Notes under the pieces: model-generated | Database searches by the model: none | Told to the model about the DNA's origin: nothing | What the model saw: the letters and a program-made list of their open reading frames with translations, nothing else | Origin: Neoarius graeffei | Lineage: Eukaryota > Chordata > Actinopteri > Siluriformes > Ariidae | DNA: 64,000 bases | Direction of reading: 5' to 3' | Assembly: GCF_027579695.1 (NCBI RefSeq) | Contig: NC_083570.1 | Location: 4,247,001 to 4,311,000, forward strand | Made by a program: the position numbers and the translations under genes | Shown: piece after piece, positions 9,870-20,200 of the stretch | Layout of the letters: each line of letters begins with the position of its first letter | Numbering within the stretch: the stretch's first letter is position 1

Positions 9870-12636
9870 GCAATGCTTCGAAGCCTTGATGCTGTCCCAG
9901 CAGGAAGATCACCATGAGTTATGGCATCTGCTTGCGTCAGCAGGGGCATCGACCATCACTGCACCGGCACCCTCATGATGATGGGCCCGCAGGATGATCT
10001 GGAAGCGTTCCTCGCCCTCTTCGAACAAGCAGCCAAGGCGTGGGGGTGGCCACTGGAGCAGCATGCCACATGCCTCCTCCTGCACCTGACTGGTGAAGCA
10101 CAGCTCACAGCACAGCAGCTCCCTGCTGACAGCCGACTGGTGTATGTTGACCTGAAGAAAGCCATCCTGTGGCGGGTCGGATGCTCCCCGGAACAACATC
10201 GCCAGCACTTCCAAACGCTGGCATTGGAGGAGGCTGGCCGGACATCTACATTTGGCCAGCAACTCCAGGACGCCTCCTGGCGGTGGCTGAGGGTGGAAGA
10301 TCTTGACACCGATGAGATCATTGATCTGGTGGCACTGGAACAGTTCATCTCTTGACTTCCGGAAGGAATAGTGGAATGGGTCCAGTGTCATCGCCCGGCG
10401 TCGCTGGGATGAGCCATCGAGCTGGCGGAGGACCATCTGGAGGCAGCTCCAATGGCAGGCCGATGAGGCATCTCTCCTCGCTTCTCCGCTCGCTCTCTCT
10501 TCTCCCCCCCGGCTCTCTTTCCCCTCCCCACCCCGTTCCCCTACCATGGAGGCGGCGGCTGGCTCCTCCCCAAATGGCCTGTTGCACCCGTGGTGTCTTC
10601 CCATCTCCCTCTTCCGTGTCTGTGTTGTCTCCTCCTCAGGTGAGTGACTCCCATAATGCCAGTGCAGAGGGAAAGCCTGGCCGGTGTGCTGGTGGGGTGG
10701 GGAGTCGGAGCATCTCCAGAGTTGGAGCTCTGCCAGGGAGGTGGGAGCTGTGATCTGGATCCCCGATGTGCCAGAGACCGCCTCCGATCGGGCGGTCACA
10801 TACCAGTAAGTGTTCAAGAGGATACATATCATGAGTTGGTGGATTCCAGTTGGAATCAGACCTCAATTCACCAACGCCTGTTGCAAGGTGAGGCAATGGG
10901 GAGAGCACAACCGGTGAAGGTTTTATGTGTGCACGGGGATATTCACAATTACCCTTTAGTGTCCGTACATATTTTATTCCGGGACCAAATGCATAGAATT
11001 AAGGCGGGGGTTAACCCTCGTCTCACCCACTCCGTAATATTGGGAACTGATTGGCCAGGGTTTAAAGAATTAATGGAACTCAAATTGAGAGATGGGTCCT
11101 GCATAAATATGTCACAGAAAGTTCCCAGTGTGGCATTGACTGGGGAAGCTGTCACAGAGCCATCTACGTCAGCACTGTGTCAGAGCGATGCAAGGAGTGA
11201 GGAGCACCCTGCCTCTCCTCCATCTCTTGGGGATTCCCTTGGGAATTTCCTGTGAGAGCAGTCGTGAGATGAGACTTTATCTCCTGGGTTGGGATTCTGA
11301 AAGAAATCCTGACAGACCAAGGCACTCTGTTTATGCCATGTACACTGCGCGAACTGTATGGGTTACTGGGGATTAAGTCTATCCACACCAGTGTCTATCA
11401 CCCACAAACGGATGGCTTAGTGGAGCGATTTAACCAAACACTCAAGAACATAATTTGGAAATTTGTAAGTGAGGACGCATGTAATTGACCTGTGCACAAA
11501 ACTCCACACACTCACGCACTTAACCCAGGAAAATTTGCGGCAGGCACAAGAACGTCAAAGCCATCTGTATGACAGGGGCATGTGCCTTAGAGAGTTCATG
11601 CCAGGAGACAAAGTACTCATATTATTGCCCACGTCGAGTTCTAAATTAATCATGAAGTGGAAAGGACCCTTCGAGGTCACACGGCGAGTCGGGAATGTCG
11701 ACTATGAGGTGAGGCGAACGGGCCTCACAGCTAACCCAAAAAAGTGTGCAATTGAGCGGGTGGAAGTACGGTATCTGGGGTTCCATTGGGTCATGGGCAG
11801 GTGCGTCCCCAAATTAACAAGACTGCAGCAATTGCAGCCTGCCTGAGGCCCAAGACCAAAAAGGGGGTGAGACAGTTCCTGGGGCTGGCTAGCTATTATC
11901 GTAGGTTTATACCTAATTATTCAGACATCACCAGCCCTTTAACTGATCTCACTAAAAAGGGGGCTCCTGATCCGGTCCAGTGGACGGAGCAGTGCCAACA
12001 GGCATTCTCTAAGGTAAAAGCTGCACTGTGTGGGGGCCACTTTTGCACTCCCCTGACTTCTCTCTCCCCTTTATTTTACAGACTGACACATCAGACAGAG
12101 GGCTGGGGCCCATTTTGTCCCAGAAGGTGGAGGGTGAGGAGCACCCCGTGCTGTACATCAGCCATAAACTCTCGATGCGTGAAAGAAAGTACAGCACCAT
12201 CGAAAAAGAGTGCCTTGCCATCAAGTGGGCGGTCCTCGTCCTCTGATACTACCTGCTGGGGCACTCTTTCACTCTCTGTTCGGACCATGCGCCCCTCTAG
12301 TGGCTCCACAGCATGAAGGATAGCAATGTGCTGATCACCTGCCCTCCAGCTGTTTAAGTTTGAGGTGGTCCACAGGCTGGGGGCACAGATAGTGGTGGCG
12401 GACTCCCTGTCCCATCATGTGGCAACGGGGGCATGGCCAAGTGGTAGTTTGTGAATGGAGGGCGGGGTCGGGGAAGGTAAGTGGCTAAATCATTACACCT
12501 GGTGTCCATTAATGTATGTGGGTGTGTTTGTTTGTCACAGGGATTGAGCATAGAAGGAGGGGGAGAGCAGAGAAAAGAGGATCCCCGGCCCCAACACGTG
12601 TGTGTGACTGACTGACTGAATGAATGAATGAATGAG

Positions 12637-12668
<32 letters not shown>

Positions 12669-12782
12669 GCAAGCAAGCAAGCAAGCTGAAAAGCCAAAAT
12701 AAGGACAATAAAATGTATGTATGTGAACATCAACTCTCGCCTGCCGTGCTTCTGTGCTCCACCCACATCAGGAACTGTTACA
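9870..12782 (+). mobile_element. Gmr1-like gypsy fragment G3 with internal deletions
   Basis: Plus-strand relic lacking its 5' LTR. Order: gag (about 9870-10640), protease (about 10800-11150), a deletion, integrase core (ILTD-like stretch at 11290; YHPQTDGLVERF at 11395), a second deletion, integrase tail, a third deletion (junction near 11725), RT thumb and RNase H (about 11730-12415), and the 3' LTR. The protease active site reads D-S-S instead of D-S-G (LVDSSWNQTSIH), and several stops break the frames. The gene order matches the family, with integrase before RT. Confidence 0.88.
12418..12782 (+). repeat. 3' LTR of G3
   Basis: Begins TGTGGCAACGGGG and ends CTGTTACA, equivalent to the LTRs of the near-complete copy. 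It carries an expanded composite microsatellite (TGAA, CAAT and AAGC units, about 12604-12685) and an AATAAAATG polyadenylation-like signal near 12708. No matching left-side target duplication exists because the 5' end of this copy is missing. Confidence 0.82.
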
Positions 12783-12879
12783 GCCATCAATAAATAAACT
12801 TGATTACTTGATCTGTGTTACATTAGCATGAGGACTAGCTCAGAGGATTATTTATTCCTGATTCATTTTTGTAGCCAGT

Positions 12880-13110
12880 TTGCTCCGTTGACCAAAATAC
12901 TTTCACTAAAATACTGATTTAAAATGAATTAACAAACTGTATCACCTTTACCTTTTTCCAACTTTTAGACAACCTGATGATGCTTTTGTCTTTGTTTCCG
13001 TTTCTCTCCACAGCTGCAGCAGTTCAGCAGACGATTTCACCACCACAGCCAGAAAGCAGAGAAGATTTTCTGAAATGTCCATCTGAACACACACACACAA
13101 ACAAAAGACA
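12880..13110 (+). pseudogene. Relic of a TRIM gene (intron 4/exon 5)
   Basis: Matches the intron 4-exon 5 junction of TRIM A (20945-21100). It includes the polypyrimidine tract and acceptor (TTTCTCTCCACAG at about 13005-13017) and a 63-nt counterpart of the 60-nt exon 5, ending in a donor-like GTCC instead of GTAC. The exon frame is open, but no SPRY exon follows; a hAT element interrupts the next intron at 13197. I read it as a leftover from a third TRIM copy in the same orientation as TRIM A. Confidence 0.78.
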
Positions 13111-13196
13111 AAAGTTTTCTTCGAGACTGACTTAAGGAAATGAAATTGTTTGAGTTAAATGCATCGCAATTTATCTTGTATAAACGCTCACTAGAC

Positions 13197-14837
13197 CAGG
13201 GGTTCCCAAACTTTTCCATGCCAAGGCCCCCCAAACAGCATTAGCTTCTGGCCAGGGACCCCCTTTGCAAATCCACAGACAATGCTACAAAATATGTAAA
13301 GAAACATCAACTTTTAGAATGTTTTCTCTTACTTTTATTCAATATTCAATAATTGTTACATTTGTTTAGCATAAGAATATTATTAACTAACATGTTTTCA
13401 ACACAAATATTTTCGCACTGAACAATAAACTTTTCAACAAACTGTTGATAAGAACAGCACAAAAGAAATCAAACCACTCTCAATTTTGTGTGTGTGTGTG
13501 TGTGTGTCTGGGAGTGACAGACGGTTTACACTAGTGGGAGGGATGGGCTTGGTGGCTCCTACATACTTTGTCAACCCTGGACTTAATCTCCGTCAGTGCC
13601 ATACGCATGTCATTGTCCACATGTAGACGTGCTCTATGTTTGGTTTTCAGTACCTTTAAAGTTGAAAAGCCAGACTCACACAAGTAGGTTGTTACAAAAG
13701 GGAGAAGGCATTTCAATGCCTTGTCAGCCAAGCTGGGATCGTCCTTTCTTACATGTAGCCAGTAGTTAGACAGGGGAAGAGCCTCAAAGTCCATTTTTAA
13801 ATCCCCTGAGTTTGTCATCTCAATCAGCTCCTCCTCTGACTTTAAGTCCAGACTAGAACCGACACCGGGGGCAAAGGGGTTCCTAACCCAGTTTAAATGT
13901 GTGTTTTTGAGGTCAGGGAAATAGTCTTTGAAATATCCCTGGAGGTGCTCCAGGTGGGACTGGATCAATGGAGAGACGGAGCCCAAATCATCACATGACA
14001 GCAGCTCCTGGTGAAGTACGTAGTGGGAACATTTCTGTAACTCCCTCCTGGAGCTTGTTTGACCACAGCATGATCTTTTTGGAAAAAGCACGCACTTTGT
14101 CTTGCACCTGGAGTATGTACATGTCACGTCCTTGCATGCTTTGATTCAGTACATTTAGATGCTGGAAAATGTCTGACATGTATGCAAGTTTGCGGATCCA
14201 GGTTGCATTGGTGAACCGATCTGCCAGCTGATGCTTTTCAGATGAGAGGAACTCTGCAACCTCCCTCCGCAGCTCATAGACATGGTTCAAAATTGCGCCC
14301 CGTGACAGCCAGCGCACATTTGAGTGAAGCAGCAGCCCCTCAAAATGAGAGCTCATCTCATTACAAAGCAGGGTAAACAGTCTGTGTTTCATGGGACGGG
14401 CTTTAATAAAATTCACTACTTGTATAACCTCCTGTAGTACCTGATTCAACTCGTTATCCATCCTTTTTGTGACCAGTGCCTCGCAGAGCTGTTGGTTTGT
14501 TCCTTCGGTCTCTTCTTCAAAAACCTGTCTATTTTGCGCTAGCAATACGCTAGCTTGAGGAGCAAAGCAGCTTCATAAATGGCGCAAACTGCAACGTCAC
14601 AGGCAATCAGAGAGATGAGCATGGCAAACAATGTTTCGATATGATGTATTATTATTTATAATAATTATATTTTATAATAATGATTAAAAAGCTAATTACA
14701 ATAAATTTAATAATAATTATTTAAAAATATATTTTTTTCGCAATTTTTGTTATCGTCCCTCCAACTTTCTGAGGCCCCCCCCCAGCGCCCCCTGGCGGCC
14801 CCCCAGGGGGCCGTGGCCCCCACTTTGAAAACCACTG
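13197..14837 (-). mobile_element. hAT transposon, ZBED-like family, truncated inside
   Basis: Terminal repeats CAGGGGTTCCCAAAC and, at the right end, GTTTGAAAACCACTG-like sequence. It is flanked by near-identical 8-bp duplications CACTAGAC (13189-13196) and TACTAGAC (14838-14845). It encodes the C-terminal half of a hAT transposase on the minus strand. The BED-finger N-terminus is missing, so it depended on another copy. Confidence 0.9.
13531..14545 (-). pseudogene. hAT transposase C-terminal half (ZBED5/SCAND3-like)
   Basis: Two overlapping frames (14545-13991, then 14127-13531) join by a frameshift near 14030. The upstream part has LHSNVRWLSRGAILNHVYEL, typical of ZBED/SCAND3/FAM200-type hAT proteins. 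The end has the hAT dimerisation region (FVTTYLCESGFSTLKVLKTK). The N-terminal BED finger and the start of the catalytic domain are absent. Similar domesticated genes exist in vertebrates, but terminal repeats and target duplications mark this as a mobile copy. Confidence 0.85.
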
Positions 14838-14845
14838 TACTAGAC

Positions 14846-15350
14846 CATTACAACTATAATAATGATCCTTTTATAATTTGGTAACAATTCTGTGCAGCAC
14901 CATATAAAGCTCAAATCATCTAATTTCCAAGTTACAGTTTTAATTCAACATGAAGTTACATGTTGTGGCTCAGGAACACTTCTGAAAACCATCGTCTCTG
15001 AACACAGTTAATCACTGCATCCGCAAATCCCAGCTACAACCAGATACAAACACCATCCAGAAACACTGCTGCTTTCTCTGGGCCAGAGCTCCTTTACTTT
15101 TTTGGACTAAGGCAAAGTGGACAACTGTCCTCTTATTTGACAAAGAGAAATTGGAAATTCTTTTTGGAAATCATGGACACCACTTTCTTGAACTTTCTTG
15201 AAATATGTTGCTGGCATTGAATTCAAAATGAGTGTATATTTAAAAAAAAAACAATAAAATTTCACAGTTTCAACATTTGATATGATGTCTTTGTACTATA
15301 TTCAATGAAATATAAAGTTTCCAAGATTTGCAAATCATCACATTCTAATC
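14846..15350 (+). pseudogene. Tc1-like element, family B, decayed
   Basis: A conceptual reading through stops gives LLWARAPLL, then KWTTVLLFDKEKLEILFGNHG, the first catalytic block of a Tc1 DDE domain with the Asp box decayed. The right end (sequence around 15262-15340) matches, in reverse complement, the end of the family B copy at 32745-33450. The right edge runs into the SINE at 15351. Heavily mutated and deleted. Confidence 0.65.
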
Positions 15351-16384
15351 TCATCTCATTACCCCTAGCTGCTTTATCCTGTTCTATAGGGTCGCAGGCG
15401 AGCTGGATCCTATCCCAGCTGACTACGGGCGAAAGGCGGGGTACTGGACAAGTCGCCAGGTCATCACAGGGCTGACACACAGGCTACGTTTACATTAGAC
15501 CGTATCTGTCTCGTTTTCTTCGCGGATGCACTGTCCGTTTACATTAAACCGCCTGGAAACGCCGGGAAACGGGAATCCGCCAGCGTCCACGTATTCAATC
15601 CAGATTGTGTCAGCTCCGGTGCTGTGTAAACATTGAGAATACGCAGATACGCTGTGCTGAGCTCTAGCTGGCGTCTCATTGGACAACGTCACTGTGAGAT
15701 CCTCCTTCCTGATTCGCTGGCGTTGGTCATGTGACGCGACTGCTGAAAAACGGCGCGGACTTCCGCCTTGTATCACCTTTCATTAAAGAGTATAAAAGTA
15801 TGAAAATACTGCAAATAATAATGCAAATACTGCCCATTGTGTAGTTATGATTGTCTTTAGGCTTGCCATCCTTCCACTTGCAAGTAGTAAGTGATATGCG
15901 CTGGGATCACACACACAGCGGCTCAGTCCTGAATCGTGGCTTGTGCACTTCACTCGCGCGCTCTGTGAGCTGCGCAGGGCCGGAGTGCGCACCCTCCAGA
16001 GGGCACTCGCTGTTCAGGGCGGAGTGATTTGGAGCGCAGGATGCCTGCGGAGCCGAGCGTATCCGTGTATTGGCGTTGCTGTGTGCACGCAAATCGTGTA
16101 TTGGTGTTGCTGTGTGCACACTAATCGTTTTAAAAATGTTAATCTGATGATCCGCTGATACGGTCTAATGTAAACATGGGCATAGACACAGACAACCATT
16201 CACACTCACATTCACACCTACGGTCAATTTAGAGTCACCAGTTAACCTAACCTGCATGTCTTTGGACTGTGGGGGAAACCGGAGCACCCGGAGGAAACCC
16301 ACGCGGACACGGGGAGAACATGCAAACTCCTCACAGAAAGGCCCTCACCGGCCACGGGGCTCGAACCCGGACCTTCTTGCTGTG
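15351..16384 (-). mobile_element. V-SINE/DANA-like SINE split by a MITE
   Basis: The left part (15351-15481) is the SINE tail and 3' core. The right part (about 16182-16384) is the remaining core and the start of the tRNA head, which is cut off at CTGTGA before the box-A region. The 700-bp MITE between them lies in the conserved CTGACACATAGACACAGAC stretch. The right edge coincides with the outer end of duplication arm A. Confidence 0.85.
15482..16181. mobile_element. MITE with GTTTACATTAGACCGTATC ends
   Basis: The left end GGCTACGTTTACATTAGACC and the right end (reverse complement GCCCATGTTTACATTAGACC) share about 17 of 20 positions. It interrupts a SINE, so the insertion is certain, but the target duplication (2-3 bp at most) is ambiguous. 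GC-rich interior with a short tandem duplication of a TTGCTGTGTGCAC-containing unit near 16070-16125. No transposase visible; superfamily unresolved. Confidence 0.75.
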
Positions 16385-16708
16385 AACTCTCGGACAAGTT
16401 TACAGAGCTCTCAGTAGATCTGCACCCTCATGTATTTCAGAAACCCTCACACACTCTGTTCTTAATCAGGGTTTTAGGTCACTAAGTGGTTTGTTTATCT
16501 TCATTTGTGTGGAAAAACTGTGTAAAAAAGAGATTTGTAGTATCAGTAGTAATATTACGTCATTATGGGTTGTAGATACAAACTGCAAAATAACACACGT
16601 CTTGTTTGTAGCCGTTTTAGAAATAAATGAATGGTCATTTTGGCTTGACAGATATCAGCTCTTATTCTTTATTAGATATTAATTTCAATAAAAATCAGAG
16701 AGTCATAG

Positions 16709-17012
16709 GTCCTGGGTTCGAGCCCCGTGGCCGGCGAGGGCCTTTCTGTGTAGAGTTTGCATGTTCTCCCCGTGTCCGCGTGGGTTTCCTCCAGGTGCTC
16801 CGGTTTCCCCCACAGTCCAAAGACATGCAGGTTAGGTTAACTGGTGACTCAAAATTGACCGTAGGTGTGAATGGTTGTTTGTCTTTGTGTGTCAGCCCTG
16901 TGATGACCTGGCGACTTGTCCAGGGTGAACCCCGCCTCTCGCCCATAGTCACCTGGGATAGGCTCCAGCTCACCCACGACCCTGCACAGGATAAGCGGTT
17001 ATGGATGGGCTT
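16709..17012 (+). mobile_element. SINE shared by both duplication arms
   Basis: Plus-strand V-SINE/DANA-like copy starting at GGTCCTGGGTTCGAGCC (head truncated) and ending at CACAGGATAAGCGGTTATGG. The counterpart in arm B is at 48944-49283 in the opposite orientation, so this SINE predates the inverted duplication. It lies about 300 bp upstream of the TRIM A start codon. Confidence 0.9.
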
Positions 17013-17287
17013 CAGTGTTTCCTGAAGCTTCATCTGGCCATCATTATCCATGTGTATTTCATGAAATTAATCCTAATCAGTGCGGTTATATTTCTGTACT
17101 GAAGAGAGATGAAATGGTTAATAGAGGAGTGTTCGTGATCTCTCTGTGTTTGTGCTCCTCCTATCTCTCTCTCTCTCTTTCTCTCTCCCCTCTGTCACAT
17201 ACACACAGACACACACACACAGAAGAAGGAAGTCACTCCTTTCAGACAACACAAAACTGATCTCTTTCTCATTGCAATTTCAGGAAA

Positions 17288-20200
17288 ATGGCTGAGGCCA
17301 GTATTTCAGTAGATCAGCTTTCTCAGGACCAGTTCAGGTGCCCACTGTGTCTGGATCTCCTGAAGGATGCGGTGGCTATCTCCTGTGGTCACAGTTTCTG
17401 TAAGGTGTGTATTAATGGCCACTGGGATCAGGAGGATCAGAAGGGTGTCTACAGCTGTCCTCAGTGCAGAGACACTTTCACTCCAAGGCCTGTTCTATCC
17501 AGAAACAACATGCTGGATGAAGTGGTGGAGAAAGTGAAGAAGACTGAAGTCCAAGCTGCTTCTCCTGCTCACTGTTATGCTGGACCTGAAGATGTGGAGT
17601 GTGATTTCTGCACCGGGAGAAAGCACAAAGCTGTCAAGTCCTGTCTGATGTGTTTGGCTTCATTTTGTGAAACTCATCTGAAACCTCATCTTGAAGACTC
17701 TACTTTGAAAAAACACACATTGATTGAAGCCTCAGCAAAACTCCAAGAGAAGATCTGCTCTGAACATCACAAGCTGATTGAGATCTACTGTCAGACTGAT
17801 CAAACCTGCATCTGTTATTTGTGTATGATGGAAAATCACAAAGGTCACGACACCGTCACAGCCGCAGCAGAAAGAGCTGAGAAACAGGTGAGAACTAGAA
17901 ATCTTTCCAGAATTAAATCATCTTAATTATAGTTTCCCATCTAGAAACAGGTGCTTTAGTCAGTGATATGATTTGAACTTTAATTTCAATGTGTGTCTCA
18001 ATCAGAAGGATTCTGTAAAAGCTGATTAAAATTGTCTGTGTTCTGGTGAACAGAGTGTTAAATTTATCTTCAGTAATGGTCGTAATCTGGTCAAACCAGT
18101 TAGTGAACATGTCAGCCAACGCCTGTGACAGGGCGAGGCAGGTGAAAACACAAACACTTTTTTTTTTTTTTACTTTTTATGATCCTTTATTTTTTTTTAC
18201 AAAAGTAGCATTACATAATAAAATTAATGTGAATTAATAAATAAATATTTAATAAAGCATTTTAAATAAATTTGGCTAAATATAACAGTGCACAGTGTGA
18301 GTTAAGTTATTGCAGTGATTCTGCAATGCAGGTTTTGTGTAAAACAAAGTTCTTCTTCCACTACCGAGCACAGAGCGTCCTCACAACACCACACTGTCTT
18401 AAACATTTCCATATCACCCATACTCTTAAAAAAAAATAAAATCAATCAAAACTCTGGATTTAGTCAGTCTGGACAGAATTCTCTCAGGGTCACAGTCTGT
18501 GTTTTGTGCCATTTTGTTTTTTCTACTTCAGTAGATTGCCATTTTGGCCTGGCCAGGGTTAACAGTAACCAGCTGACACATGGATTTGTTTCTCCGGACA
18601 TATTTAAAACCAAAAATAAAAAGCTGAAAGGTAAAATTCATATCAAATGATCTTAAAATGTCCCCCAACCAATAAAACAGTGACTGCAACCCAAAGCAAT
18701 GTAAAAAGACATAAACAGTTTCTCTCGGAGAACAAAAGGGACACTCTTGGGTGACCTCAGGGTTTAAAATGGAGATAAAATAATTCACAGACACTGTACA
18801 ATGTAAAATCTTCCACCTCCAAATCAATCAGAAGGATTCTGTAAAAACTGATTAAAATTGTATGTGTTCTGGTTAACAGTGTTAAATCTCTCTTCGGTGA
18901 GAGTCGTAATCTGGTCAGACCAGTTACTCAACATTTCAACATTTCACACACGCAGAGAATATTTTGGCAAAACAAACAAACAAAGCTGTTATAATGAGCT
19001 CCACCCTTCACGGAAGGCTTTTCACTAGATTTTGGGGCGTGGTGGTGGGGTTAGTGTTCATTCAGCAACAGTGGCGCTTGAAAGTTTGTGAACCCTTTAG
19101 AATTTTCTGTATTTCTGCATAAATATGATCTAAAACATCATCAGATTTTCACACAAGTCCAAAAAGTAGATAAGGAGAACCCAGTTAAACAAATGAGACA
19201 AAAATATTATACTTGGTCATTTATTTATTGAGGAAAATGATCCAATATTACATATCTGTGAGTGGCAAAAGTATGTGAACCTTTGCTTTCAGTATCTGGT
19301 GTGACCCCCTTGTGCAGCAATAACTGCAACTAAACGTTTGCAGTAACTGTTGATCAGTCCTGCACACCGACTTGGAGGAATTTTAGCCCGTTCCTCCGTA
19401 CAGAACAGCTTCAACTCTGGGATGTTGGTGGGTTTCCTCACATGAACTGCTCGCTTCAGGTCCTTCCATAACATTGTGATTGGATTCAGCGCTGCTCTTG
19501 CTCCTTGCGGAGGGTGATCAGGGCTTGGTACTGGCTTTCTTGGGTGGCAGCAAGGGCATAGGTGACATTCTTGAGTGGGGAGGACTCCACTGGTGGTTAA
19601 CGTCAGTCTTCCTGGCTTTCGGCACCACTGTTATATGTCCCTGAGGTGGGTGGAATACTGAAGTGCAGACAGGCAGGAAATGGTGTTGAACACAGTCTCT
19701 TTTATTTGTCACTTTGGCTTTTCAGCTTTAACATTATGTCTTGTCACACATACACACGTGTTCTCCAGTCGGGAGACGACCACCTCTTCACTCTCCCCCT
19801 CTTTTTCATGACTCTGTCATTTCTGCAAAACAGACACCCACACATCAGTTACCAACAGGTGAGATCACTTTGCCACTCACCTTCCCTGGCCCCGCCCTCT
19901 ATTCACAAACTGGTGTTTGACCACACCCACACTGCCAAAAAACAACAAAAAACACACACACACACAATACATAACATTCACAGCTGTAAGAAACATGAAT
20001 GTACTTTGAACTGACATTAATATGGAACCAGTTCGCTCGTACTGTATAAAAAGCTGAATGTATTTTATTTGTCCTCAGAGTGAGTTAAAGAAGGAGCAGA
20101 TGAAATCCCAGCAGAGAATCCAGGAGAAGCAGAAGAAGGTGCAGGAGCTGAAACAGGCTGTGAACACTATAAAGGTGAGCAGTGAGCAGAGACAGAGCTG

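Noticed and set aside
13531-14545. Domesticated ZBED-type host gene
   Set aside because: 8-bp target duplications, terminal repeats and a frameshift show a dead mobile copy.
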